Shown: positions 50,618 to 58,926, numbered from the stretch's first letter. The stretch is 64,000 bases of DNA from Alphaproteobacteria bacterium BRH_c36 (GCA_001516065.1 LOEV01000123.1:1-64000); one strand, 5' to 3'. The notes: generated by a model not told the origin, from the letters alone. A program made the numbers and translations.

Positions 50618-51700
50618 TTACGGCTTCGTGGTCGCGGAGGGAGGCTGCTTCGACAATGTCAGGACGAGGCTGGCAATCGCACCGTAGAACTCGGAGGGAA
50701 TCAACTGGTCGATTTGAACAGCATCGTAGAGCGACCTTGCCAGTGCCTTGTCTTCGATGACGGGGATGCCTTCACGTTCCGCAATTTCCCGGATCTTTAG
50801 CGCAATCCGGTTCTTACCCTTCGCCAATACCGCGGGGGCTGGAGTCTCGCCCTTCACATAGCGCAGCGCGACCGCGTAATGGGTCGGGTTCGCAATGATC
50901 ATCGTCGCCCTCGGTACCGAGGAGATCATCCTTCTTCTGGCGAGGTCGCGAATCATCGAGCGCACCCGCGAGCGTACGATCGGATCGCCTTCGAGTTGCT
51001 TGTGCTCGTCCTTGACTTCCTCTTTCGACATGCGCAGGTCACGGCGCCACGAGAACTGCGTCCAGATGACATCTGCGGCGACGATCAAAAGAAATGCCAG
51101 CGTCACGCCGACCAGCATTCCGTTTGCAAGCTCGTGGAGGAGTTGTATCTGGCTGGCGGGCGATACCTGGAGCATGGCCACCACTTTGGCCTTGTAGACG
51201 CGAATGACGACTAACCCAACAATGCTCAGGATCGCGAACTTCGCCAGAGTCTTCAGGAACTCAACCAATCCCTTCGTCCCGAATATTCTGTTCCAGCCCT
51301 TGATGATGGAAAGTCTCGACAGATCCGGGGTAATTCGTTTGGCGATAATTCGCGGCTGGGCCTGAGAAGTCGAAGCAATCAGAGCGAAGGACATTAAGAC
51401 TGCGGCAACCGGGACAAAGATCCAAAGGCTCTGCATGGCCGTGAAGAGGAAAAGGTAGTGAGCATCCTCACCGCTCAGCAACCTCCACTGATCCGGCTGT
51501 TCAAGGAATTGACGCAATAACAGCAATATTTTCTTAATACCGAATTCCAGGAAGAATACCGAAATAAAATAAATCCCGAACATAGACACAAAGATGCCGA
51601 CCTCCTTGGAAATTGCAACATTGCCCTCTTCGAGAGCGTCGTGCAGTTTCTTGGGAGTGGCCTCTTCGGTTTTGCTGTCCTTATCGCCCGTATCACTCAT
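50618..51700 (-). CDS. flhB: FlhB, export gate/switch protein
   Basis: 360 aa. N-terminal KTEEATPKKLHDALEEGNVAISKEV, four membrane helices, cytoplasmic autocleavage site NPTHYAVALRY (cleavage N|P) at about residue 270, then KGKNRIALKIREIAEREGIPVIEDKALARSLY. Autocleavage and FliK contact change export from rod/hook to filament substrates. The 230 bp upstream to fliN shows no gene. Confidence 0.96.
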   Translation of the reverse strand: MSDTGDKDSKTEEATPKKLHDALEEGNVAISKEVGIFVSMFGIYFISVFFLEFGIKKILLLLRQFLEQPDQWRLLSGEDAHYLFLFTAMQSLWIFVPVAAVLMSFALIASTSQAQPRIIAKRITPDLSRLSIIKGWNRIFGTKGLVEFLKTLAKFAILSIVGLVVIRVYKAKVVAMLQVSPASQIQLLHELANGMLVGVTLAFLLIVAADVIWTQFSWRRDLRMSKEEVKDEHKQLEGDPIVRSRVRSMIRDLARRRMISSVPRATMIIANPTHYAVALRYVKGETPAPAVLAKGKNRIALKIREIAEREGIPVIEDKALARSLYDAVQIDQLIPSEFYGAIASLVLTLSKQPPSATTKP

Positions 51701-51930
51701 CCTGCGACACCAGACTTTCGCGGGCTTGGCGCGTCAGCTGCTTGCGACCCTTCGAAACGGAAATCATGTGGCCTAGAACCGCCAGCCATCGAGAACCCTC
51801 CTACTCCGGCAGCAACACTGGGCAACGGAAGCGTTATCGCGGGAGAGCCGGTCATATGTTCTTTGCGTTTCTAAATTCACAGCCGCTCGACCAACTGCAC
51901 CCAGTGCTGAGTCGACACGATCCAACCCCT

Positions 51931-52284
51931 TTAGCTCTCGGCTCTGTTGAGGCCGGCCACGCTCGTCAAGGAGACGCCAAAGCGGGATTGATCCTCGTCG
52001 AGGATCACGACTTCGCCATGCGCAACCACCTTGTTGTTGACGATGACATCGACTGGCTCGCCGACCTTGCGATCGAGTGGAATGACAGTTCCTCGCGAAA
52101 GCTTCATAAGTTTCGAGAGCGGCATTTTCACGCTCCCCAGCACGATTTCGACATCGACGGCGATACTCATGACGACGCTCATGCCGTCGGCGACTGCGCT
52201 TCGTGCACCGTTTCCGGCTTCGATACGCTCAGGTTCGCCGTTCTCACGATCCAGAGAGGTGTCCATATCGGGAGACGTTGACAT
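51931..52284 (-). CDS. fliN: FliN, flagellar motor switch protein
   Basis: 117 aa. Acidic, variable N-terminus of about 35 residues, then the SpoA/FliN domain: MSIAVDVEIVLGSVKMPLSKLMKLSRGTVIPLDRKVGEPVDVIVNNKVVAHGEVVILDEDQSRFGVSLTSV. Builds the base of the C ring. GAGGAAAG precedes the ATG. Separated from fliG and fliM by about 17 kb. Confidence 0.94.
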   Translation of the reverse strand: MSTSPDMDTSLDRENGEPERIEAGNGARSAVADGMSVVMSIAVDVEIVLGSVKMPLSKLMKLSRGTVIPLDRKVGEPVDVIVNNKVVAHGEVVILDEDQSRFGVSLTSVAGLNRAES

Positions 52285-52348
52285 CGGTCTTGCGCTTTCC
52301 TCTGTTTCTTGCCGGAAGCCGGCTTGTTAAGTACACGGCTTGATGTGG

Positions 52349-52426
52349 ACTAGTGATCCGGTTCTGACATTTGCTTCCCCGTGCTGCGACGTTCGGAGCA
52401 CATGTCAGAACCATAAGAAACACTAG
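52349..52426. repeat. CTAG-type palindromic element, copy 7
   Basis: Ends ACTAGTG and CACTAG. Stem GGTTCTGACAT / ATGTCAGAACC; read on the minus strand its interior GTGCTCCGAACGTCGCAGCAC matches the loop of copy 1 (GCTCGGAACCTAGCCGGACA). Lies upstream of fliN. Confidence 0.65.
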
Positions 52427-52439
52427 CAACACTATGATT

Positions 52440-52517
52440 CTAGTGTAGTTTTTCCACCTGACGTTTGGTTTTAGTCCAGCCGCAAGCGGGTGCCAAACGT
52501 CAGGTGCGCTAAACTAG
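52440..52517. repeat. CTAG-type palindromic element, copy 8, overlapping motA stop
   Basis: Perfect 14-bp arms CACCTGACGTTTGG / CCAAACGTCAGGTG around TTTTAGTCCAGCCGCAAGCGGGTG. Starts CTAGTGTAG, ends CTAG at 52514-52517, where the complementary TAG is the motA stop codon. Thirteen bases separate it from copy 7. Confidence 0.7.
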
Positions 52518-53392
52518 GCGGCGATCTTCTCCTCACTCTTGCCGCCATTGGCGGTTTCCGCCTCGAGCTCGTCGATCGAGGGTCGTTCGCCGAAGTTGAT
52601 CGTCTTTCGACCATATTCGATGGCAATTTGCGGCACCGCGCCATTCATGAATGCGAGTAGCGTCTGTTTGACCACGACGTACTGGCGCATATTTTTTTCC
52701 CTCACGATTTTTATCTGCGTCGCGATCGGAGCGAAGATGCAGTAGGAGAAGAATATCCCGGCGAAAGTGCCGACCAATGCCGCTCCAATCAGTTTGCCAA
52801 GAACCTGCGGCGGCTGGTCGAGCGAGCCCATCGTCTTGATGACGCCCAGGACGGCAGCAACGATTCCGATTGCCGGAAGCCCTTCGGCAACCGAGCTTAG
52901 GGCCGAATAGGCCTTGAGCTTGTCGGCGCGCGAGGTCTCGATTTCCTCGTCCATGAGCGCCTCAATTTCGTGGGGCCTGGCGCTGCCCATGATGATAAGG
53001 CGGAAGTAGTCACAAATGAATGTGCGCAATTCGGGGTTCTTCTGGAGCTTTGGAAACGCCTGGAAAATCGGAGATTCGTCGGGATTTTCGACATGACCTT
53101 CGACCTCGCTGCGAGACTTGCTTCTGAACTCACGCATCAGAAGGAACAGACAGCCGAGTATCGAGAGGTAGTCGGTCTTCTTTGGAACCTTGCCCGCAAA
53201 AGCCTCGATCACTGCCTTGCCGGTGTCGATGATGACCTTGACCGTGTTGGCCACCACAAACGTGCCGAACGACGCCCCAAGAATAATGACATATTCCCAT
53301 GGCTGCCAAATCACGAGCACCTTGCCGCCCATCGCCGCGAAGCCGCCAAGCACGCAGGCAAGCGTTATTACAAGGCCGATAACGATCGTCAC
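52514..53392 (-). CDS. motA: MotA, flagellar stator protein
   Basis: 292 aa from a GTG start. Four membrane segments: IVIGLVITLACVLGGFAAMGG, WEYVIILGASFGTFVVANTVKVI, LPAIGIVAAVLGVIKTMGSL and IGAALVGTFAGIFFSYCIFAPIATQI. The family proline in SSVAEGLPAIGIVAAVLG and the charged cytoplasmic loop (MREFRSKSRSEVEGHVENPDES) contact FliG. Conducts protons with MotB. Its stop codon overlaps a palindromic repeat end. Confidence 0.95.
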   Translation of the reverse strand: MTIVIGLVITLACVLGGFAAMGGKVLVIWQPWEYVIILGASFGTFVVANTVKVIIDTGKAVIEAFAGKVPKKTDYLSILGCLFLLMREFRSKSRSEVEGHVENPDESPIFQAFPKLQKNPELRTFICDYFRLIIMGSARPHEIEALMDEEIETSRADKLKAYSALSSVAEGLPAIGIVAAVLGVIKTMGSLDQPPQVLGKLIGAALVGTFAGIFFSYCIFAPIATQIKIVREKNMRQYVVVKQTLLAFMNGAVPQIAIEYGRKTINFGERPSIDELEAETANGGKSEEKIAA

Positions 53393-53610
53393 AGCTGTCT
53401 CCCATCCCTAGATTCGCGAGCATCAGAAGCTGATCCGCTTGCGTGAGGCTTGTTTCGCGGCAGCGCGAATCCGCTGAACGGGAAGCGCTACCCAGGCGCA
53501 GCCGCAAATAAGTCACCCCTGATCGGACTCGCATCGCCGCTGCCAGCAGACTCAAGGTTGGCGCAAGCCGACCGAGGCATAGAGAGGGCCGGCATCAGGG
53601 ATCATCTGCA

Positions 53611-54396
53611 ATGTTGACCACTATCGCGAGCTATCGCCTGCTGACCCAGGACGTTGAGCGCAACCTCTCCAACACACGGTCGACTCCGGCCGTGCAGCGG
53701 GAGTCCGACTACTATCTCGCCAACATCGAGAAAGTGAAATCGATCGACGACTTTCTGGGCGACAACCGCCTCTTTAATTATGCCATGGAGGCTTTCGGCC
53801 TGGAGGAGATGAGCTATGCCAAGGCTTTCATGAGAAAAGCCCTCGAAGGCGGCATCGATGAAACAAATTCTTTCGCGAACGGCCTTGCCGATGCCCGCTA
53901 TCGCGAATTCGTCGAGACTTTCAATTTTGCCCGATACGGTGAAACCGCGACGATCTTCGAACGGGCGCGCTCAGGCACCGTCGATCGATTTGTGAGACAG
54001 ACCTTCGAGATCGAAGCCGGAAACCAAAACCAGGGCGTCCGCCTGGCGTTGTACTTCCAGCGCAAGGCGCCGACTGTCAGCAGCGCCTTCGGCATCCTTG
54101 CCGACCGTGCGCTGCTCGAAGTTGCCCAGATCGCGCTCGGATTGCCCGGCAACATGTCGAACCTCGATATTGATCGACAGGCAAAAATCATCTCCGACCG
54201 GCTGGAAATCGCCGACCTCAAGGACCCTCGAAAACTTGAGAAGCTGATCGAAGGATTCACGGCCCGCTGGGATATTTCCAACCCTTCCAGCACGACAAGC
54301 ATCGCAGTGCCGAACGCGATTTTAAGCTCGCCCACGATTGCCGGCGTTGGCATCGACATCCTGGCAAGCCTGCAAAACCTCAAATACGGAGGATAG
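53611..54396 (+). CDS. DUF1217 flagellar-cluster protein
   Basis: 261 aa soluble protein. DUF1217 features: SDYYLANIEKVKSIDDFLGDNRLFNYAMEAFGLEEMSYAKAFMRKALEGGIDETNSFANGLADARYREFVETFNF and ATIFERARSGTVDRFVRQTFEIEAGNQNQGVRLALYFQRKA. The gene lies just upstream of flgF in many Alphaproteobacteria (orf38 position in Sinorhizobium). Thought to belong to the flagellar apparatus, role unproved. Divergent from motA across 218 bp. Seven bases to flgF. Confidence 0.85.
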   Translation: MLTTIASYRLLTQDVERNLSNTRSTPAVQRESDYYLANIEKVKSIDDFLGDNRLFNYAMEAFGLEEMSYAKAFMRKALEGGIDETNSFANGLADARYREFVETFNFARYGETATIFERARSGTVDRFVRQTFEIEAGNQNQGVRLALYFQRKAPTVSSAFGILADRALLEVAQIALGLPGNMSNLDIDRQAKIISDRLEIADLKDPRKLEKLIEGFTARWDISNPSSTTSIAVPNAILSSPTIAGVGIDILASLQNLKYGG

Positions 54397-54402
54397 TTTT
54401 CC

Positions 54403-55128
54403 TTGGAGAGCGGGCTCTACGTCGCAGTCTCCGGCCAGCTGGCGGCCCAGCGCCGGCTGGATACGATTGCGCACAACATCGCCAACATAAACACTCCGGG
54501 GTTTCGCGCCGAAGAGGTGAGCTTCGCGAGCCTGATCTCCAACGCGGGCAAGGATCCGGTCGCCTTTTCGTCATCCGGCGAGTCGTTCATCTCGCGCAAA
54601 ACCGGACCGGTGATCCAGACCGGGAACCCACTCGACATCGCCGTTTCCGGGGATGCGTGGATGGCAATGGAAACGCCCTCCGGTCTCGCCTATACCCGCG
54701 ACGGCCGGTTGCAGGTCACCCAGGAAGGCCAGTTGCGTTCAATCAACGGCTATCCCGTTCTGGATGTCAGCGGTGCCCCAATTCAGGTCGGGCCGAAAGA
54801 CGGGCCCATCACCATCTCCGCAGACGGCATGGTCAGTCAGCAGGGCTTGCGCCTCGGCGCGGTGGGTCTGTTCACGCTCGACGAGCAGTCCAAGCTTGTG
54901 CGCTACGACAATTCGGCACTGTTGTCGGACATACCCGGCCAGCCCGTCGTAAACTTCAACAACGTCTCCGTTCAGCAGGGATTTCTTGAGAAGTCCAATG
55001 TCGATGCGATGATGGAGATGACGAAACTCATCACGCTGACCCGAAACTTCGAAGCCGTTTCTTCCGCGACCGATCAGTTCCAGGACTCGCTGAAAGAGGC
55101 TATCCGCAAGCTCGGCACGAATGGCTAA
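54403..55128 (+). CDS. flgF: FlgF, proximal rod protein
   Basis: 241 aa. The start is TTG: GGAGGA lies ten bases upstream, no ATG is near, and family proteins begin (M)ESGLYVAVSGQLAAQRRLDTIAHNIANINTPGFRAEEV as here. C-terminal VNFNNVSVQQGFLEKSNVDAMMEMTKLITLTRNFEAVSSATDQFQDSLKEAIRKLG is typical of rod proteins. Overlaps the fliI start by eight bases. Preceded by the DUF1217 gene. Confidence 0.93.
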   Translation: MESGLYVAVSGQLAAQRRLDTIAHNIANINTPGFRAEEVSFASLISNAGKDPVAFSSSGESFISRKTGPVIQTGNPLDIAVSGDAWMAMETPSGLAYTRDGRLQVTQEGQLRSINGYPVLDVSGAPIQVGPKDGPITISADGMVSQQGLRLGAVGLFTLDEQSKLVRYDNSALLSDIPGQPVVNFNNVSVQQGFLEKSNVDAMMEMTKLITLTRNFEAVSSATDQFQDSLKEAIRKLGTNG

Positions 55129-56494
55129 TCAGAATAACTCGCCAACACGTGAAGCGCATTCGCAAAAAACCGCCTTGTCGCGACTTGCAGATGTGCTCAC
55201 CACGGCGCGCAACTCGAATATCAGCCAGTTGGGCGGCCGCGTGATCGAAATCGGGCGCAATCACTACCTAGTCGAAGGATTGGGGAATTCCGGCCGGCTC
55301 GGCGACATCATCACCGTGACAAGTGATAGTCGCCAGACGATGGGCGAGATCATCCGCCTCCAGACCGGGCGAGCCGTCGTGAAGCCATTCGAATCCACCG
55401 ACATGATAAAACTCGGCGATACTGCCTGGTTGACCGAGCGGCTCGATATTCGCCCGGCAATGTCCTGGAAAGGGCGCACCCTCAACGCAATGGCCAAACC
55501 GATCGACGGACTTTGCGAACTTGAGGAAGGATTGCGAGGCTACGAACGTGACTGCCCGCCGCCTCTGCCAATGACGCTTCAACGAATTTCAAAGCCCGTT
55601 AGGACCGGCGTCCGCGTCATCGACATGTTCACACCGCTGTGCTGCGGCCAGCGGATCGGGATCTTTGCCGGCTCCGGTGTCGGCAAATCCTCATTACTTT
55701 CCATGCTCGCCCGGGGGCAGAGCGTCGATTCCGTCGTTCTTGCCCTTGTCGGAGAACGCGGCCGAGAAGTGCGCGATTTCCTCGAGGATGTGCTTGGTAG
55801 CCAGAAGCAGCGGACCATCGCGGTCGTGGCCTCCAGCGCCGAGAGCGCGATGATGCGGCGCCTCGCCCCTCACACCGCCATGTGCATCGCTGAATACCTG
55901 CGCGACGAGGGTGAGGATGTTCTGCTCATCGTCGATTCGCTGACGAGATACGCCCATGCTTCACGCGAGTTCGGACTGGCCGCCGGAGAGCCGCCTGTAG
56001 CACGCGGCTTTCCGCCTTCCGTGTTCAGCGACTTGCCACGGCTGCTCGAACGTGCCGGTCCCGGGGAGGAAAACTCCGGTTCGATCACCGGTATCTTTTC
56101 CGTGCTCGTCGAAGGCGACGACCACAACGACCCGATCGCAGACACCATCCGCGGCATTCTGGACGGACACATCGTGCTGGAACGCGGAATTGCCGACCAG
56201 GGCCGCTATCCGGCGGTAAACCTGCTCGCTTCGATCTCGCGTCTCGCACACGTCAGCTGGACCCCATCGCAACGCGATCTCATCCAAAAGCTGAAGGCGC
56301 TGATTGCCAGGTTTGAGGAAAGCCGCGATTTGAGATCGGTGGGCGCCTATCAGCCGGGCGCCGATCCCGAACTCGACGATGCGGTAAGAATCGTCCCGAA
56401 ACTCTATGAAGCATTGACGCAGCGTGCGAGCGAGTTGGACACCCAGAATGCATTCGCCATCGTCGCAGCGCACCTTGGCGACAAGAAGATCTAG
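55121..56494 (+). CDS. fliI: FliI, flagellar export ATPase
   Basis: 457 aa, F1-beta-like. Walker A GSGVGKSSLLSML (~185-197), VLALVGERGREVRDFLED, Walker B DVLLIVDSLTRYAHASREFGLAAGEPPVARGFPPSVFSDLPRLLERAG, and VLERGIADQGRYPAVNLLASISR. Hexameric ATPase that unfolds and delivers substrates to FlhA/FlhB with FliH and FliJ. Last gene of the DUF1217-flgF-fliI operon. Confidence 0.96.
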   Translation: MANQNNSPTREAHSQKTALSRLADVLTTARNSNISQLGGRVIEIGRNHYLVEGLGNSGRLGDIITVTSDSRQTMGEIIRLQTGRAVVKPFESTDMIKLGDTAWLTERLDIRPAMSWKGRTLNAMAKPIDGLCELEEGLRGYERDCPPPLPMTLQRISKPVRTGVRVIDMFTPLCCGQRIGIFAGSGVGKSSLLSMLARGQSVDSVVLALVGERGREVRDFLEDVLGSQKQRTIAVVASSAESAMMRRLAPHTAMCIAEYLRDEGEDVLLIVDSLTRYAHASREFGLAAGEPPVARGFPPSVFSDLPRLLERAGPGEENSGSITGIFSVLVEGDDHNDPIADTIRGILDGHIVLERGIADQGRYPAVNLLASISRLAHVSWTPSQRDLIQKLKALIARFEESRDLRSVGAYQPGADPELDDAVRIVPKLYEALTQRASELDTQNAFAIVAAHLGDKKI

Positions 56495-56594
56495 ATCAGT
56501 CGATCCCGCCTTCTGGGAAATACTCTCGCGGTCAGTAGTGCACGGCGCGAGCGGGCTAAAGCTTCTTGTGTTTCATCACATCATGGCGCCGCAG

Positions 56595-57329
56595 CTACGA
56601 AGCGTCGGTCCAGTACTCGACGCTTTCCATGAGAACGAAACGGCGGGACCATTCGACTGGTCGCATCTCAGCGTCGTAAGCAAGCCGGTCGCAGACCAGG
56701 ATCGACGAACTCATTTCGATCTCCAGCTGTGCTGCGCAGTCTTCGTCCGGGAAGGCCGGCCGCACCCGTTCAGTGCAACGCCTGATGTAGGCGCTATAGC
56801 CAAGGATGTCATTGTCTGAAATTTTCGTCCGACGCTTGTCATCGGCAGCCAAGCCGTCGAGGACATCCTCGGGAACCTGGAGTTCCTCGAGCAGCCGAAG
56901 AATCCCCTTGATGATCTTCTTGCGCCTGATGCGGATGACGCTATCGCCTTTGCGCAGTTCCAGGCGTGAAGCCACCTCTGGACGGGCAAGCTCAACCGTG
57001 CAGGACAAGTAGTTGTAGCCGTCCGGGGAGAAATGCTCCCCGTTGAGGTAGAAGTGATTGAGCCGCCGGCGCGAGGCTTGCCGCGGATCCGTCACGAACG
57101 TTCCGCGGCCCTGTCTGCGTGAGATCCAGCCTGCGGATTCCAACTCCTGCAGGGCCTTGCGCATGGTACCTATGCTGACGCCATAGGCTCGCGCCAGATC
57201 CGACTCGTTCGGTAGCGCCATTCCCGTCGACCACTTGTTCGACAGGATGTTTTCGTGCAGCAACTTTTTTATTTGTACATAGAGCGGGCCGGCATAGATC
57301 GACTTCCGCACCATCATCTCATCTACCAT
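56595..57329 (-). CDS. GntR-family transcription regulator (HutC/UTRA type)
   Basis: 244 aa. N-terminal winged helix (about 12-80): LYVQIKKLLHENILSNKWSTGMALPNESDLARAYGVSIGTMRKALQELESAGWISRRQGRGTFV. The rest fits a UTRA ligand-binding domain (YLSCTVELARPEVASRLELRKGDSVIRIRRKKIIKG... RPVEWSRRFVLMESVEYWTD). UTRA regulators usually sense small metabolites for catabolic operons, yet none is near; it lies inside the flagellar cluster, convergent with fliI. GGGGGAG precedes the ATG. Confidence 0.88.
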   Translation of the reverse strand: MVDEMMVRKSIYAGPLYVQIKKLLHENILSNKWSTGMALPNESDLARAYGVSIGTMRKALQELESAGWISRRQGRGTFVTDPRQASRRRLNHFYLNGEHFSPDGYNYLSCTVELARPEVASRLELRKGDSVIRIRRKKIIKGILRLLEELQVPEDVLDGLAADDKRRTKISDNDILGYSAYIRRCTERVRPAFPDEDCAAQLEIEMSSSILVCDRLAYDAEMRPVEWSRRFVLMESVEYWTDAS

Positions 57330-57756
57330 TGCTCCCCCGATCAGATTGTATGAACTCGATCAGTACGGCGCCTTGCCGAGCCGACGAGTGCGCGACCGAA
57401 CCATGCTGTTTGTCTTGGATCTGCGTAACCGGACGCCACTTGAGCCGATGCGCACCGCCTGGCGCTGACTGAAATATTGGCGCAACGGGCCTGATTCGCA
57501 ATTGATCTTTTGCTACTTAAGGTAGAATTCTGTTCACTATTGGACCGTCCTGCATACTTTGCATTTCAGGAGGCGTCTCTTCTAAAACAGCATGGGATCA
57601 GCGGAAATAGCTATGTAATGGTCGAAGTCCAGACCATACAGCTCGGGGGGACCCGCATATTTGAGTCTCACATAAACACAACCTTAGGATTGCACCTCTA
57701 CCATCGCGCCTGGCGCAGCAGTCGCACTGCGCGTTCTGTTGAATCCGAGTACCCGG
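57330..57756. other. intergenic region, no supported gene
   Basis: About 430 bp between the GntR gene and the J-like gene. It is less GC-rich than its surroundings (for example TTGATCTTTTGCTACTTAAGG near 57500 and AT-rich stretches near 57600-57690). A 123-aa + strand ORF (57510-57881) runs into the J-like gene in another frame and is not convincing. The region probably holds promoters for both flanking genes. Confidence 0.5.
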
Positions 57757-58224
57757 ATGTCCGCTGTTTCCTTCGAGTCGATGCTTCGCAGACTGGCAAT
57801 GCAAGGTCGCGTCGATCTGCGGCCTCTGCGTGGGCCGGATATCAGTTCGATCAGTACGCAGCGGGTTGCCGGAGCGGATAATTCGCCACCCCCCTCGGCA
57901 ATGCCGCCAGCTGACAAAGACAGTTTTCTGAAAGTCTATCTATCGCACATCGATCCGGACTCGCTGCGGGATGACGTGAGCGAGACGCCGCAACACGACT
58001 TGCCGCTCCTGCTTGAAACTTCGCGAAAGACGCTCGCAGCGGTGGCAGCGGTCACGCCATCTGAACCCGGTCTACTGCTTCAGCTCCGTTCACAGTACGC
58101 ACGCAGGTTTCATCCCGACAGGCTGCCGCGCCATCTCTATCATATTGCGAACAGCAAGATGGCGGAGGTCAACGCGCACGTCGATGCCGCAATCGCAGCT
58201 CATGCCCGATGCATAAAAATCTAA
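57757..58224 (+). CDS. J-domain-like protein in flagellar cluster, 155 aa
   Basis: I start at ATG 57757 (MSAVSFESMLRRLAMQ); the track uses a TTG six codons earlier. The N-terminal half is variable and proline-rich. The C-terminal part, LRSQYARRFHPDRLPRHLYHIANSKMAEVNAHVDAAIAAH, has the HPD tripeptide and following helix pattern (M-x-x-V-N-A) of J domains, which stimulate DnaK ATPase. The helix before HPD is long (ETSRKTLAAVAAVTPSEPG...), so the domain is atypical. No zinc-finger or substrate domain. A flagellar role is inferred only from position. Confidence 0.65.
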   Translation: MSAVSFESMLRRLAMQGRVDLRPLRGPDISSISTQRVAGADNSPPPSAMPPADKDSFLKVYLSHIDPDSLRDDVSETPQHDLPLLLETSRKTLAAVAAVTPSEPGLLLQLRSQYARRFHPDRLPRHLYHIANSKMAEVNAHVDAAIAAHARCIKI

Positions 58225-58312
58225 GCATCTCGCCGGCGAACGGTTAACCATCCCAATATCAGCAATTTTATCATTAACCCCGTGCGAAGGCCGGCGCGGC
58301 AAGCTGCTGTGT

Positions 58313-58582
58313 ATGAAACATGCTACGCAAATAGCCCCACTCCAGCAGCGCAGAGAAGCGATCCAGCAGTGGCTCGACGACACGGCACCTTACGCCGACG
58401 TCGACCAGCGCCACCTCGATCAGGGCACACCCGAGCGTGCCTATTGGCACCTGGGTTACCAGGCGGCGCTCGCTGACATCATGGAGCAGCTCTTTACCGG
58501 TTCTGAATCGCCATACAGCGAGGACACACCCAGTTCGTCCCCTTCGGCCGATCCGGATGCAAATGGTTCCCAGGCGGCTTGA
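58313..58582 (+). CDS. small hypothetical protein, 89 aa
   Basis: Soluble protein beginning MKHATQIAPLQQRREAIQQWL with a core DQRHLDQGTPERAYWHLGYQAALADIMEQL (about residues 30-62) that looks strongly constrained (aromatic/His-rich helix), and a disordered Ser/Pro tail. Similar small proteins with an ERAYWHxGY motif occur in rhizobia from memory; function unknown. Its last 89 bases overlap the 3' end of the opposite-strand gene. Confidence 0.65.
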   Translation: MKHATQIAPLQQRREAIQQWLDDTAPYADVDQRHLDQGTPERAYWHLGYQAALADIMEQLFTGSESPYSEDTPSSSPSADPDANGSQAA

Positions 58583-58841
58583 ACTTGTGGAACAGTTCAC
58601 AATGTGACTCGAATGTCTCCCGGTCGCTGGGAGTTTCCAGGTACTTGAAATAGGCGCTTGTCCCGATGAGTTCCCGCAGCGCGTTGCGCAGATCTCGATC
58701 GCTGCGTCCGACATGGGCAATTCTGAAGCGCCCGTCGAAATCCTCATGCCCCAGTGCAAAGACGCCTCTTTCGACCTCCAAGATCGCTCCATCGATGCCA
58801 TCCGCAGTCAGCCTGTAGGGTCCCTTCAGTCCGCTTTTCAC
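58494..58841 (-). CDS. GIY-YIG-like domain protein with C-terminal CxxC, 115 aa
   Basis: Start at GTG 58841 with GGAGGAG eight bases upstream, shorter than the track ORF. GVFALGHEDFDGRFRIAHVGRSDRDLRNALRELIG follows the GIY...YIG-x-S...R layout (GVFALG, AHVGRS, later Arg) of the GIY-YIG nuclease fold. The end HLHPDRPKGTNWVCPRC carries a CxxC that could bind zinc with nearby histidines. The catalytic glutamate is not certain (CELFHKF is a candidate). Nuclease activity is unproved. Overlaps the convergent small gene by 89 bp. Confidence 0.6.
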   Translation of the reverse strand: MKSGLKGPYRLTADGIDGAILEVERGVFALGHEDFDGRFRIAHVGRSDRDLRNALRELIGTSAYFKYLETPSDRETFESHCELFHKFKPPGNHLHPDRPKGTNWVCPRCMAIQNR

Positions 58842-58926
58842 TCGATGGTCTCCTCCGACAATTCCCGCTGCGCGGCAGCCCGCCCGCACGTCGGCTGTCG
58901 AAGCGGTTCACGGCCGGCGATGCAGG

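Noticed and set aside
57510-57881. 123-aa + strand ORF
   Set aside because: Its second half overlaps the J-like gene out of frame and the first half shows no family-like sequence.
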